Counted from the stretch's first letter, positions 43,788-53,299 are shown. The stretch: 64,000 nt of DNA from Myxococcales bacterium (GCA_020633435.1 JACKDP010000005.1:248001-312000), one strand, 5' to 3'. Translations and numbers: made by a program. Notes: generated by a model from the letters alone, not told the origin.

Positions 43788-44087
43788 TCAGCGCTGGGGC
43801 GGGATGACGTCCAGGTCGATCTGCCGCAGGGCCTCACGGATGATGAGCGACTTGTTGGCCCGCGTGTGCCCGCGGCGCTTGAGCTCGGCGAGCAGGGCGT
43901 CGAGGCGCTGGAGGTCTTCGTTGTACAGCGTCACGGAGACGGTTCGGTAGTGGGCCGGGCGTGCCTTGACCTGCCGGCGTGCGAGGCCGCGGGTGCGGCT
44001 GGCCGGGGAGAAGAACTCGTCGACGGCGGCTTCGGTGTCGAAGAGCCCGCCCAGATGCGAACCGACTTCACGCGTGCTGGACCCCAA
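43788..44087 (-). CDS. Ribbon-helix-helix DNA-binding protein, partner of ParA
   Basis: The product is about 99 residues from a TTG at 44087, which has AAGGAG seven bases upstream; an ATG at 44129 would give 113 residues but lies deeper inside parA. The C-terminal half fits a ribbon-helix-helix domain: the strand YRTVSVTLYNEDL, then LDALLAELKRRGHTRANKSLIIREALRQI. The N-terminal part is basic and probably flexible. It overlaps the 3' end of the ParA gene by 20 bases. That layout matches type Ib-like partition or chromosome-positioning modules in which a small RHH protein binds a centromere site. No centromere-like array was recognised nearby. Confidence 0.72.
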   Translation of the reverse strand: MGSSTREVGSHLGGLFDTEAAVDEFFSPASRTRGLARRQVKARPAHYRTVSVTLYNEDLQRLDALLAELKRRGHTRANKSLIIREALRQIDLDVIPPQR

Positions 44088-45144
44088 CCTCGCTCTCCTT
44101 CCCGGTCGCTGGCGCGACCGTCGTGCCACACCGCTCCGCGATCTCCCGGACCAGCATGCGGTAGTCTTCAGCCCCCCGGCCGTCTGGATCGTGCTCGAAG
44201 ATGGTCTTTTTGTGGCTCGGCGCTTCCTTGAGCCGGGTGTTCACGTGGATGGGCGGGAACACCTTGTCCTGGAAGTACGCCTGCAGCGTCGACATGGCTT
44301 CGGCCGAGATCTTGGTGCGCTTGTCGTAGAACGTCGGGACCACGCCCAGGACGCTCACGGGCTGCAGCAGGATCTCGTTGACCTTCTTGAGGGTGCGCAG
44401 CACCTGCCGCACGCCGACGAGCGACAGGTAGTCGCACGAGACCGGGATGAGGATGTGGTCTGCGAAGGTCAGGGCGTTCTGGTTGAGCACCGAGAGGCTC
44501 GGCGCGCAGTCCATGATCACGTAGTCGTAGTTCGTGATCCGCGACATGCGCTGGGCGAGCACCTTGTAGCGCTCGGCCGCCGTGACCAGCCGGGCCTCGG
44601 CCTGGGCCAGGCTCGTGTTGCTGATGATGGCGTCGAGGTTGGGCGCGACCGGGACGATGCAGTCCGTCGGGTGCTGGCCATCCACCAGGACGTGGTAGAG
44701 CGTGTACTGGGCCGAGAGGCCCAGCGACACCGCCACGTTGCCCTGGGCGTCGAGGTCCATCAGGAGCACGCGGTAGCCCAGGTCGGCGAGGCCGGCGGCG
44801 ACGTTCACGCTCGTCGTCGTCTTGCCGGTGCCGCCCTTCTGGTTGAGGACCGCGATGCGCCGCATGGAGGTGCGCCGCCGCTCGACCTCGGCCAGCTCGG
44901 CCTGGCGGCAGTCCGCGGAGCAGAAGTACCGCGTCTCGCCGTCGACCTGGACCTGCTGGAAGGCGAACTGCAGGCGGAACGTCTCGCTGCAGACCGAGCA
45001 CTCCCGCGAGTCCGCCGCGAAGAGGTGATCTTCATGGCAGGTCTGGCTGCAGAAGTACTGCACATCGTCCGCGGTGCGCTGCACCTGGAACGCGAAGCGG
45101 GGCACGAAGCCGGTCCCGCAGACGGAGCACTGGGTGGTGGACAT
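44068..45144 (-). CDS. parA: ParA-family ATPase fused to two N-terminal zinc fingers
   Basis: The product is about 358 residues from the ATG at 45144. Residues 1-90 hold two similar four-Cys modules: C6, C9, C32, C36 and C49, C52, C75, C79 (pattern CSVC to FCSxxC), like treble-clef or MYND/TRASH-type fingers. The ParA part follows with deviant Walker A KGGTGKTT at 103-110, LLMDLDAQGN and YDYVIMDCAPSL. ParA ATPases position DNA or protein complexes on the nucleoid. The fusion is uncommon and could tether the ATPase to metal, protein or DNA. A strong sigma-70 promoter (45179-45208) precedes it, and the RHH partner overlaps its stop. Confidence 0.88.
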   Translation of the reverse strand: MSTTQCSVCGTGFVPRFAFQVQRTADDVQYFCSQTCHEDHLFAADSRECSVCSETFRLQFAFQQVQVDGETRYFCSADCRQAELAEVERRRTSMRRIAVLNQKGGTGKTTTSVNVAAGLADLGYRVLLMDLDAQGNVAVSLGLSAQYTLYHVLVDGQHPTDCIVPVAPNLDAIISNTSLAQAEARLVTAAERYKVLAQRMSRITNYDYVIMDCAPSLSVLNQNALTFADHILIPVSCDYLSLVGVRQVLRTLKKVNEILLQPVSVLGVVPTFYDKRTKISAEAMSTLQAYFQDKVFPPIHVNTRLKEAPSHKKTIFEHDPDGRGAEDYRMLVREIAERCGTTVAPATGKESEVGVQHA

Positions 45145-45178
45145 CGACACCCCGACGTCGCCGCACGATAAGTCGTCT

Positions 45179-45208
45179 TCTATAGTGGGGGGCGCGGGCA
45201 CCTGTCAA
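45179..45208 (-). promoter_or_regulatory. Sigma-70-type promoter of parA
   Basis: On the minus strand TTGACA (45208-45203) and TATAGA (45184-45179) are separated by 18 bases. The predicted start is about 28 bases before the parA ATG. This is the best housekeeping promoter in the window. Confidence 0.75.
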
Positions 45209-45330
45209 TGGCTTACTCCCGTGAATCGCAGCGCTTTTCGGGCATCAGGCCCGCCACCGCGGCCGCGACGGTTGCCTGGAGCGGCCCACCGTCCCTACTC
45301 TGCGCCAGCCCCCCGTTGGCAGGAGTCGTG

Positions 45331-46245
45331 ATGCGCCGCTCCCTCTGGATGCTGGGCCTGCTGGCCCTCGCCGCCTGCGGGGGTCCCCCCGGGCCACCCG
45401 CCGCCGCCCCCGCCCGCGGGGCGCAGGCCTTCCGCTTCGAGGCCGATCCGCGCGTCGGCGTGTATGTGTCGCGCCCCTGGGGCTTCACCACCTCCTCGTA
45501 CTGGATCGAGGGGCCCGACGGCCTGATCGTCGTCGACACCCAGTTCCTGCCGTCCGCGGCGGCCGACCTCCTCGATCGCGCCGAGGCCATCACCGGCAAG
45601 CCCGTGAAGCTGGCCATCGTCCTGCACCCGAACCCCGACAAGTTCAATGGTGTCGCGACCTTCCAGGCGCGCGGCGTGCGCGTGGTGACGTCGGCCCAGG
45701 TGGCGGCCCTCATCCCCGCGGTGCACACCCAGCGCCACGGCCGGTTCTACGAGGACCACAAGCCGGACTACCCGAACGAGACGCCGGCCCCCGAGGTCTT
45801 CGGCGACGCCACCACCACCCTCACCGCGGGCGGCGTCTCCGTGACCGCCCACGTCCTGCCCGGCCCGGGCTGCAGCCGCACCCACGTCGTCGTGACCTAC
45901 GAGGGCCACGCCTTCGTGGGCGACCTGGTGGCCAACGGGCACCACGGCTGGCTCGAGCTCGGCGAGACGCTCGCCTGGCAGGCCCGCCTCGATGAGATCG
46001 CCGCCCTCCAGCCGCGCTTCGTGCACCCCGGCCGCGGCCCCTCGGGCGGCCCCGAGCTGCTGGTGGCCATGCGCGCCTACCTGCAGGCCGCCATCGACGC
46101 CGTCGCCGCCGTCCGCGCCGCCGGCGGCCAGGTCGACGCCGCCATCGCCCGCATGGAGGCGGCGTTCCCAGGCTACGGCTACCGCTACTTCCTGCAGATC
46201 GGCATGCCCGCCGAGTGGCGCCGGCAGGAGGCCGAGCGCCCGTGA
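45331..46245 (+). CDS. Lipoprotein with degenerate metallo-beta-lactamase fold
   Basis: The product is about 304 residues from ATG 45331 (GTG 45328 possible), with AGGAG eight bases upstream. The signal ends LGLLALAAC. The fold is that of MBL hydrolases: SSYWIEGPDGLIVVDTQF, a LHPNPDKFNG segment where the metal-binding HxHxDH would be, GCSRTHVVVTY, FVGDLVANG and FVHPGRGPSG. Several metal ligands are changed (HPNPDK instead of HxHxDH), so a classical dinuclear zinc site seems absent. It may be a binding protein or use another chemistry. Its stop overlaps the next gene's GTG (GTGA), so both are coupled. Confidence 0.82.
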   Translation: MRRSLWMLGLLALAACGGPPGPPAAAPARGAQAFRFEADPRVGVYVSRPWGFTTSSYWIEGPDGLIVVDTQFLPSAAADLLDRAEAITGKPVKLAIVLHPNPDKFNGVATFQARGVRVVTSAQVAALIPAVHTQRHGRFYEDHKPDYPNETPAPEVFGDATTTLTAGGVSVTAHVLPGPGCSRTHVVVTYEGHAFVGDLVANGHHGWLELGETLAWQARLDEIAALQPRFVHPGRGPSGGPELLVAMRAYLQAAIDAVAAVRAAGGQVDAAIARMEAAFPGYGYRYFLQIGMPAEWRRQEAERP

Positions 46246-48251
46246 GGGCCGCCCTCGCCGTCTTCAGCGGCGCCTTCCTGCTGTTCTGGCTCCAGCCCCT
46301 CATCGGCCGGTTGCTGCTGCCCCGCTACGGCGGGGGGTCGGCCGTCTGGGCCGTGACCCTGGTGTTCTTCCAGACCGCGCTGCTGCTGGGCTACGCCTGG
46401 GCGCACCTCATCGTGCTGCGCCTCTCGCCTCGCGCCGGCCGCCTCGCGCATGGGGTCCTGGCCCTGGGCGCCCTGGCGGCCCTGCCCATCACCGCCCCCG
46501 CGTTCACGGCCTCGTCCCCCGCGGCCGGGCTCCTGCTGGCGCTCGTCGTCGGCGTGGGGCTGCCCGCGGCCGTCCTGGCCACCACGGCGCCGCTCGTCCA
46601 GGCCTGGGTCGCCCAGGCCGGCGGCTCACCCTGGCGCCTCTACGCCTGGTCCAACGCGGGCTCGCTGCTGGCCCTCGTGGCCTACCCGTTCGTCCTGGAG
46701 CCGGCCCTCGGCGCCACCCGCCAGGCCACCCTCTGGTCCATCGGCTTCGTCGTCGCCGTCGCCGCCCTCGCCGCCGTCGGCGCCCAGGGGTGGGGGGGCC
46801 TGCACGCCGCCACCCGCGAAGACCCTGGGCCCGCGCCGCCCCGCCTCGATCGCCTGTACTGGTTCGGGCTCACCGCCTGCTCGTCGGCCCTGCTCGTGGC
46901 CACCACCGATCAGCTCACCGAGGATCTGGCCGCCACGCCGTTCCTCTGGATCCTGCCCCTCGCGCTCTTCCTGCTGAGCTACATCTTCGCCTTCGGCTCG
47001 CCCCGCTGGACGCGCCGCGCCGTCTGGCTGCCCCTCTTCGGCGCGGGCCTCGTGGCCCAGTGGTGGGCCCTCTCCAGCGGCTTCCGCGCGTCCATCCTGG
47101 TGCAGATCGTGGCCCACGCCGGCACCCTCTTCGCCGCCTGCATGGTGCTGCACGGCGAGCTCGTCCGCGCGCGCCCGGCGCCCGCCCGTCTCACCGGCTT
47201 CTACCTGACGACGGCCCTCGGCGGCGCCGTGGGCGGGGCCCTGGTCAGCCTCGTGGCCCCCGCCGTCCTGCCCATCCGCGTCGAGCTGCCCGCCGCCCTC
47301 CTGCTGGCCGGCGGCCTGGCCCTCGTGGGCCTCCGCCGCAGCCGCGCCGTCGACCCCCTGCGCGGCGAGCCCGCCTGGATCTGGGCCCTGCCCGTCGGCG
47401 TGCTCCTGGGCCTGGGCGGCCTGTATGCCCGCGAATTCGCTCATGATCACCGCGACGTCATGGAGAGCCTGCGGTCGTTCTACGGGGTGCTCCGGGTGCG
47501 CGAGCTGGACGCCGATGATCCCCGCGGCCCCGCCCGCCGCCTGCTGCACGGCCGCATCATGCACGGCATGGAGTTCACCGACGCCCGCCGCGGCAAGCCG
47601 AACTCGTACTACGGGCCCCGCAGCGGCGTCGGCCTGCTCTTCGCGCTGCGCCACGACGAGCCCCCCCGGCGGGTGGCCGCCCTGGGCCTCGGCGTCGGCA
47701 CCCTGTCGGCCTTCCAGCGCTGCGGCGACCGCCTGGACTTCTTCGAGATCGACCCGCTCGTCGAGGTCCTCGCCCGCCGCTACTTCTCCTACCTCGATCC
47801 CGGCTGCACGGACGTGCGCGTCATCATCGCCGATGGCCGCCTGGGCCTCGCGGCCGCCCAGGAGCCCTACGCCATCATCCTGCTGGACGCCTTCAGCGGC
47901 GACGCCGTGCCCACCCACCTGCTCACCCGCGAGGCCATCGCGAGCGCCCTCGACCACCTGACGGGCGACGGCGTCATCGCCGTGAACGTCTCCAACCGCC
48001 ACCTGGACCTGCGGCCCGTGGTGCGCGACCACGCCGATCACTTCGGCCTCACGCTGTCGGAGGTGACGAGCGACGGCGATCGCAGCGCGGGCCTCTCCAA
48101 GGCGCGCTGGCTGCTGCTCTCTCGGGATCGCCGCCTCTTCGACCAGCTCGGCAGCACCGGCGAGCTGGACGACGTGCCCGCCGACGCCCCCCGCCTGGCC
48201 TGGACGGACGACCAGGCCCCGCTGCTGCCCCTGCTGAGGTCCCTGCAGTAG
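46242..48251 (+). CDS. Membrane protein with C-terminal spermidine-synthase-like domain
   Basis: The product is about 669 residues from a GTG at 46242 that overlaps the previous stop; CAGGAG lies 11 bases upstream. The first about 400 residues make roughly ten membrane helices (for example FSGAFLLFWLQPLIGRLLLPRYGG, which is the usual start of this family). The C-terminal third is a methyltransferase-fold domain like spermidine synthase: ALGLGVGTLSAF, FFEIDPLV, IIADGRL and AIILLDAFSGDAVPTHLLT. Such fused proteins are common in soil bacteria. Their substrate is not known, and polyamine synthesis has not been shown. Its operon partner is an MBL-like lipoprotein. Confidence 0.85.
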   Translation: MRAALAVFSGAFLLFWLQPLIGRLLLPRYGGGSAVWAVTLVFFQTALLLGYAWAHLIVLRLSPRAGRLAHGVLALGALAALPITAPAFTASSPAAGLLLALVVGVGLPAAVLATTAPLVQAWVAQAGGSPWRLYAWSNAGSLLALVAYPFVLEPALGATRQATLWSIGFVVAVAALAAVGAQGWGGLHAATREDPGPAPPRLDRLYWFGLTACSSALLVATTDQLTEDLAATPFLWILPLALFLLSYIFAFGSPRWTRRAVWLPLFGAGLVAQWWALSSGFRASILVQIVAHAGTLFAACMVLHGELVRARPAPARLTGFYLTTALGGAVGGALVSLVAPAVLPIRVELPAALLLAGGLALVGLRRSRAVDPLRGEPAWIWALPVGVLLGLGGLYAREFAHDHRDVMESLRSFYGVLRVRELDADDPRGPARRLLHGRIMHGMEFTDARRGKPNSYYGPRSGVGLLFALRHDEPPRRVAALGLGVGTLSAFQRCGDRLDFFEIDPLVEVLARRYFSYLDPGCTDVRVIIADGRLGLAAAQEPYAIILLDAFSGDAVPTHLLTREAIASALDHLTGDGVIAVNVSNRHLDLRPVVRDHADHFGLTLSEVTSDGDRSAGLSKARWLLLSRDRRLFDQLGSTGELDDVPADAPRLAWTDDQAPLLPLLRSLQ

Positions 48252-48337
48252 CAGGGTGATTGTACGCGTCCATCCAGGGTGGATTGCGGGCGCCGATCTC
48301 GGCGATGCTGGGCCAGACTGCGAGAGGGGGGAACACC

Positions 48338-51300
48338 ATGGGACGACACACGCTGGGGGCCGGCCTGCTTGGGCTGGTCGCCTTGCTCTGGAGCGGCGCC
48401 AGCCTGGCGCAGCTCGACACCCGCCACTGGATCCCGACGGTCTGGTCGGCCAACGCCAGCGAGACGGGCACCCACTGCCTGATGCTCTCGACGCCCGAGG
48501 CCTCGCCCACGGGCACCGTCGTGACGGACGGCACCGGGGCCATCATCTGGCAGGGCGAGATCAGCAACGTGGCGCCCATCGCCCTGCGCCTGCGGGGCAA
48601 CGGCTGCGGCACCTACAACACCGTCCCCAACGGGCCGGGCAACATCGCGCATGTGCAGATCGGCCCGGCGGCGCTCAACAGCGTGCACGCCACCGGCCTC
48701 ATCGTGCAGGCCGAGCGGCCCGTCTACGCCAACCTGCGCCACAAGGTGACGAGCCAGGGGCTCTCGCTCACGGCGAAGGGGCGCAAGGCCCTCGGCACCC
48801 GCTTCCGGGCGGGCTTCATGCCGGAGCGCCGCAAGAACGCCAACTACCGGGGCCTCTTCATCTCGGTCATGGCGGCCGAGGACGACACCACCGTCACCTT
48901 CGACCAGTTCAAGGACGGGGTGGTCTTCTACAACACCATGACCGCCGGGGATCCGCCCACGACGGCCCCCATCCAGGTGCAGCTCCAGGCGGGCGAGAGC
49001 TACGTCATCGGCATCTACCAGCCCAACTGGGCGGGGACGGCGAGCCTCGACGACGCCAACGGCGTGCGCGTGGTGAGCGACCGGCCCATCGCGATGGTCA
49101 GCGGCAACTGGCTCGGCGGGCCGGGCGTCGGGGGCAGCACCGGTCAGGACATCGGCATCGACCAGGTGGTGCCCGTGGAGCTGGCCGGCACCGAGTTCGT
49201 GCTGCTCAAGGGCAACGCCTCCGCCACCAACGCCAGCAGCGTGCTGGAGACGCCGGTGGTCATCGCCACCGAGAACGACACCCGCGTCTACGTGCACGGG
49301 CTGCCCGATCCGGTGGACACGCCCACCTGCCCCTCGCCCCTGCCGGCGGGCGGATACTGCTTCCTGAACGGGTACTTCCGCGATCCGGTCACCGGCGCGG
49401 GGCTCGAGACGATGCTCGTGCGGACGTCCCGGCCGAGCTTCGTGTACCAGATGGTGGCCGGGTCCGACAGCTCGGCGACGCCGGGCATGAACTTCGTGCC
49501 GCAGCTCGCCGGCTCGCTCCAGGTCGAGGTGGATCGCCTCGTCCAGGTGGAGTGGGTGGGCAGCGCGACGCTCGGCGTCATCACCCGCGCCGGCGCCGAG
49601 GTGACCATCAACGGCGCGCCGCCGGCGGGCGCCCCCATCCCCATCGTCGGGACGCCCGACTGGGTGGCCTACGAGCAGGCGGGCATGCGCGGCGACGTCG
49701 CGGTGCGCTCGACGGCGACGATGGCCGTGACGCTGGTCAACGTGAGCGGCGACATCGGCGCGGGGGGCTACTTCTCGGGCTTCCCGCCGGCCCGCGTGGA
49801 TCTGGACGGCGACGGCATCTTCGACGGCGACGACAACTGCCCCGACGTGCCCAACCCCGACCAGGCCAACGCCGACGGCGACGAGGCCGGCGACCTCTGC
49901 GATCCCTGCCCGGACGACCCGGGCAAGATCGCCCTGGGGGAGTGCGGCTGCGGCATCCCGGACGGCGACGTGGACGGTGACAGCATCCGCTGCGACGACA
50001 ACTGCCCCTTCACCCCGAACCCGGACCAGGCCGACGAGGACGGCGACGGGCGCGGCGACGCGTGCGAGGAGGACGGCGACGGCGACGGCGTGCCCGACCC
50101 CCTGGATGGCTGCCCGGAGGACCCCCGCAAGGTCGAGCCGCTGGCCTGCGGCTGCGGCCTGCCCGAGACGGACGGCGACCTCGATCGTGTGCCGAACTGC
50201 ATCGACGGCTGCCCCAACGACCCGGGCAAGATCGCCCCGGGCATCTGCGGCTGCGGGACGCCCGACGACGATGGCGACGGGGACGGCCTGCCCGACTGCG
50301 CGGTGGACGTGTTCTACATCCCGGCCGGAACCCCTTGGATGCACGACACTTTCGGTGACGCCGAGCCCGCCGCACCGCGCCTCGTGGCGGGGCCGGACGG
50401 GGTGGTCGTCGGGGCCGACGGGTCGGTGGCCTGGACGCCGGGCGACGATCAGCTCGGCCTCGCCCGCATCGTGGTGGAGGGCACCGACGCTGACGGGGAG
50501 CCGGTGCGCGTGACGCTCTGGGTCGTGGTGCAGCCCGACCAGGATCGCGACGGCGTGATCGATCCCGATGACGACTGCGTGGCCGTGCCGAACCCCGATC
50601 AGGCCGACGCCGACCTCGACGGGGTGGGCGACGCCTGCGACGTCTGCCCGGACGTCGTGGATCCCGACCAGGCCGACGCCGACGGCGACGGGGCCGGGGA
50701 CGCCTGCGACAACTGCCCGGCGGCCGGGCCGGCCGACCAGACGGACACCGACGGCGACGGCGAGGGCGACGTCTGCGATCCCGACGACGACGACGACGGC
50801 GTGCTCGACGGGGACGAGCCCGGCCAGGGCACCGACCCGCTCGATCCCGACTCGGACGGTGACGGGGTGGGGGACCTGCCCGACGTCTGCCCGGCCGTGG
50901 CCGATCCCGACCAGGCCGACCTGGACGGCGACGGCGAGGGCGACGCCTGCGACGACGACTGGGATGGCGACGGCGTGGTGAACGACGACGACGTCTGCCC
51001 GCGGCGCGCCGATCCCGAGCAGGCCGACTTCGACGGGGACGGCATCGGCGACGCCTGCGACGACGACGTGGACGGCGACGGCGTGCCCGACGTGGACGAC
51101 AACTGCCCCATCGATCCCAACGCCGACCAGGCCGATCTGGACGCCGACGGGCGCGGCGACGCCTGCGACGGCGACTGGGACGGCGACGGCCTGCCCAACG
51201 ACCAGGACGACTGCCCGCGGGTGGCGAACCCCGACCAGGCCGACCTGGACGCGGACGGCCAGGGGGACGCCTGCGACGCGGACGTGGACGGCGATGGCAT

Positions 51301-52735
51301 CCTGAACGACGCCGACAACTGCCCGCGCCTGGCCAACGTGGATCAGGCCGACCTGGACGCGGACGGCCAGGGGGACGCCTGCGACGACGACTGGGACGGC
51401 GACGGCGTCGTGAACGACGCCGACAACTGCCCCCGGGTGGCCAACGCCGACCAGACGGACAGCGACGGCGACGGCGAGGGGGACGCCTGCGATGGCGACA
51501 TCGACGGCGACGGCATCGCGGACGGGGAGGACAACTGCCCCGACTCGCCCGATCCCGACCAGACCGACCTGGACGGCGACGGGCTGGGGGATCCGTGCGA
51601 CCCGGACGACGACGGGGACGGCATCGCCGACCTGCTGGACGTCTGCCCGCGCGTCGAGGACGCCGACCAGGTGGACACCGACGCCGATGGCGCCGGGGAC
51701 GCCTGCGACGACGATGACGACGACGACGGCGTGCTGGACGACGACGACCTGTGCCCGCTCGTGGCCGATCCCGACCAGGCCGACGCGGACGCCGACGACC
51801 TCGGTGACGCCTGCGACGACGACCGCGACGGGGACGACGTGCCCAACGACGTGGACGTCTGCCCGGACGTGCCCGACGAGGACCAGCTCGACACGGACGC
51901 TGATGGCGAGGGCGACGCCTGCGACGACGACGACGACGGGGACGGCATCGCCGATGGCGTCGACAACTGCCCCTTCGCGCCCAACCCCGACCAGGCCGAC
52001 CTGGACGGGAACGGGGAGGGTGACGCCTGCGACGCGCCCGACGACGGCGACGCCGACGGGGTGCCCGACCTGATCGATAACTGCCCCGACGTGCCCAACC
52101 CGGGCCAGGCCGATGACGACGACGACGGCGTGGGCGACGCCTGCGAGGCGGACACCGACGGCGACGGGGTGGCCGACGATCTCGACAACTGCGTCGACGT
52201 GTCCAACCCCGACCAGGCCGACGCCGACGGCGACGGGGTGGGGGACGCCTGCGAGCGCGACACCGACGGCGACGGCGTGCCCGACGAGCAGGACAACTGC
52301 GACATGACCCCGAACCCCGACCAGGCCGACGCCGATGGCGACGGCCGGGGGGACGCCTGTGAGCCCCCGGTGCCGACGGATCGCGACGACGACGGCATCG
52401 ACGACCCCATGGACAACTGCCCCGACGATCCCAACCCGCAGCAGCACGATCTCGACGGGGACGGGGACGGGGACGTCTGCGACGCCGACCGCGATGGGGA
52501 TGGCGTGGCGAACGGGGAGGACAACTGCCCCGACGTCGCCAACGCCGATCAGCTCGACGCGGACGGGGACGCCATCGGCGACGCCTGCGACGACACCATC
52601 GGCGGGGCCGACGATGGCGACCCGACCACCGTGACCGGCAGCGACGCCGACTGCGCCTGCGACGTGGGCGAGTCGAGCCCCCCGCCGGCCCTCCTGCTCG
52701 GGCTGCTGCTGCTCCTGCGCCGTCGAAAGCGCTGA
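48338..52735 (+). CDS. Giant TSP3-repeat surface protein with IgGFc-binding-like domain and MYXO-CTERM-like tail
   Basis: The product is about 1465 residues from the ATG at 48338, with a cleavable signal (LLGLVALLWSGASLAQ). Residues 30-480 fit an IgGFc-binding-like domain of secreted bacterial proteins: RFRAGFMPERRKNANYRGLFIS, YVIGIYQPNW, SGNWLGGPG and FVYQMVAGSDSSATPG. After that come about two dozen thrombospondin type 3 repeats (DxDxDGVxDxxDNCPxxxNPDQADxDGDGxGDACD), interrupted by one beta domain near residues 665-720. The end has CDVGESSPPPALLLGLLLLLRRRKR-type layout with DCACD, PPPALLLG and RRRKR, like MYXO-CTERM. It should bind calcium and stick out from the cell surface, possibly as an adhesin. 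Confidence 0.88.
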   Translation: MGRHTLGAGLLGLVALLWSGASLAQLDTRHWIPTVWSANASETGTHCLMLSTPEASPTGTVVTDGTGAIIWQGEISNVAPIALRLRGNGCGTYNTVPNGPGNIAHVQIGPAALNSVHATGLIVQAERPVYANLRHKVTSQGLSLTAKGRKALGTRFRAGFMPERRKNANYRGLFISVMAAEDDTTVTFDQFKDGVVFYNTMTAGDPPTTAPIQVQLQAGESYVIGIYQPNWAGTASLDDANGVRVVSDRPIAMVSGNWLGGPGVGGSTGQDIGIDQVVPVELAGTEFVLLKGNASATNASSVLETPVVIATENDTRVYVHGLPDPVDTPTCPSPLPAGGYCFLNGYFRDPVTGAGLETMLVRTSRPSFVYQMVAGSDSSATPGMNFVPQLAGSLQVEVDRLVQVEWVGSATLGVITRAGAEVTINGAPPAGAPIPIVGTPDWVAYEQAGMRGDVAVRSTATMAVTLVNVSGDIGAGGYFSGFPPARVDLDGDGIFDGDDNCPDVPNPDQANADGDEAGDLCDPCPDDPGKIALGECGCGIPDGDVDGDSIRCDDNCPFTPNPDQADEDGDGRGDACEEDGDGDGVPDPLDGCPEDPRKVEPLACGCGLPETDGDLDRVPNCIDGCPNDPGKIAPGICGCGTPDDDGDGDGLPDCAVDVFYIPAGTPWMHDTFGDAEPAAPRLVAGPDGVVVGADGSVAWTPGDDQLGLARIVVEGTDADGEPVRVTLWVVVQPDQDRDGVIDPDDDCVAVPNPDQADADLDGVGDACDVCPDVVDPDQADADGDGAGDACDNCPAAGPADQTDTDGDGEGDVCDPDDDDDGVLDGDEPGQGTDPLDPDSDGDGVGDLPDVCPAVADPDQADLDGDGEGDACDDDWDGDGVVNDDDVCPRRADPEQADFDGDGIGDACDDDVDGDGVPDVDDNCPIDPNADQADLDADGRGDACDGDWDGDGLPNDQDDCPRVANPDQADLDADGQGDACDADVDGDGILNDADNCPRLANVDQADLDADGQGDACDDDWDGDGVVNDADNCPRVANADQTDSDGDGEGDACDGDIDGDGIADGEDNCPDSPDPDQTDLDGDGLGDPCDPDDDGDGIADLLDVCPRVEDADQVDTDADGAGDACDDDDDDDGVLDDDDLCPLVADPDQADADADDLGDACDDDRDGDDVPNDVDVCPDVPDEDQLDTDADGEGDACDDDDDGDGIADGVDNCPFAPNPDQADLDGNGEGDACDAPDDGDADGVPDLIDNCPDVPNPGQADDDDDGVGDACEADTDGDGVADDLDNCVDVSNPDQADADGDGVGDACERDTDGDGVPDEQDNCDMTPNPDQADADGDGRGDACEPPVPTDRDDDGIDDPMDNCPDDPNPQQHDLDGDGDGDVCDADRDGDGVANGEDNCPDVANADQLDADGDAIGDACDDTIGGADDGDPTTVTGSDADCACDVGESSPPPALLLGLLLLLRRRKR

Positions 52736-52825
52736 ATCTCCTCCGGTTTTCGCCGCCTCGGCCCGCCCGGGGCGGCGGCGCCGACCCCCCTTGACCTGCC
52801 CGCGGCGGGCGGCGATCCTGCGGCC

Positions 52826-53299
52826 ATGACCGCGCTCGCCCTCGTCTACGCCCTCCTCGCTGCCCCGCCGGCCCCCCCGGTGGCCCCGGCCTCGGTGGCC
52901 CCGGCCACGGTGGCCCCGGCCACGGTGGCCCGCCCGACGCTCCAGGCCGCGCCCCCGGCGGACGGCGTCATCGTCGCCGGCGCCATCACCCGCGGCGACC
53001 TGGAGGCCGTCGTCGCCGCCGGCGCCCAGCGCTTCATCGCCTCGCTGCAGGTGGTCCCGGTGATGGACGGCCGGCGGTTCCGCGGGTTCCAGCTCGCCGG
53101 CGTCCGGCCCGACTCCCCGCTGGCCGGCAGCGAGAACGTCCGCGTCGGCGACGTGGTGGTGGCCGTCAACGGCCTGCCCGTCGAGCGGCCCGACCAGTTC
53201 ATGAAGGCGTGGGGCGGCCTCAAGAAGGCCGAGCGCATCGACGTGAAGCTGCTGCGCGGCGCCCAGCCGCTGGTCTATCGGTGGACGGTCAGCCCCTGA
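52826..53299 (+). CDS. PDZ-like protein with GspC-type layout
   Basis: The 157-residue product begins with a hydrophobic signal or anchor (ALALVYALLAAPPAP). A low-complexity VAPATVAPATVA linker follows, then a domain with GVRPDSPLAGSENVRVGDVVVAVNGLPVERPDQFMKAW, which is a PDZ-like carboxylate-binding loop region. This order (short anchor, Pro/Ala linker, HR-like segment, PDZ) recalls the type II secretion protein GspC, but it is shorter and no secretion genes are nearby. The next gene begins inside its end (GTG at 53281). It appears to start an operon of small envelope proteins. Confidence 0.75.
   Translation: MTALALVYALLAAPPAPPVAPASVAPATVAPATVARPTLQAAPPADGVIVAGAITRGDLEAVVAAGAQRFIASLQVVPVMDGRRFRGFQLAGVRPDSPLAGSENVRVGDVVVAVNGLPVERPDQFMKAWGGLKKAERIDVKLLRGAQPLVYRWTVSP

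Noticed and set aside
43788..45208. Chromosome replication origin or plasmid partition region
   Set aside because: No DnaA boxes, dnaA, gidA or repeated parS-like sites were found nearby, so parA and the RHH gene alone do not support an origin or an integrated plasmid.
48038..52447. Long minus-strand frame opposite the TSP3 protein
   Set aside because: It is the antisense reading of GAC/GGC repeats and gives VGVGLVGVGH-type low complexity.
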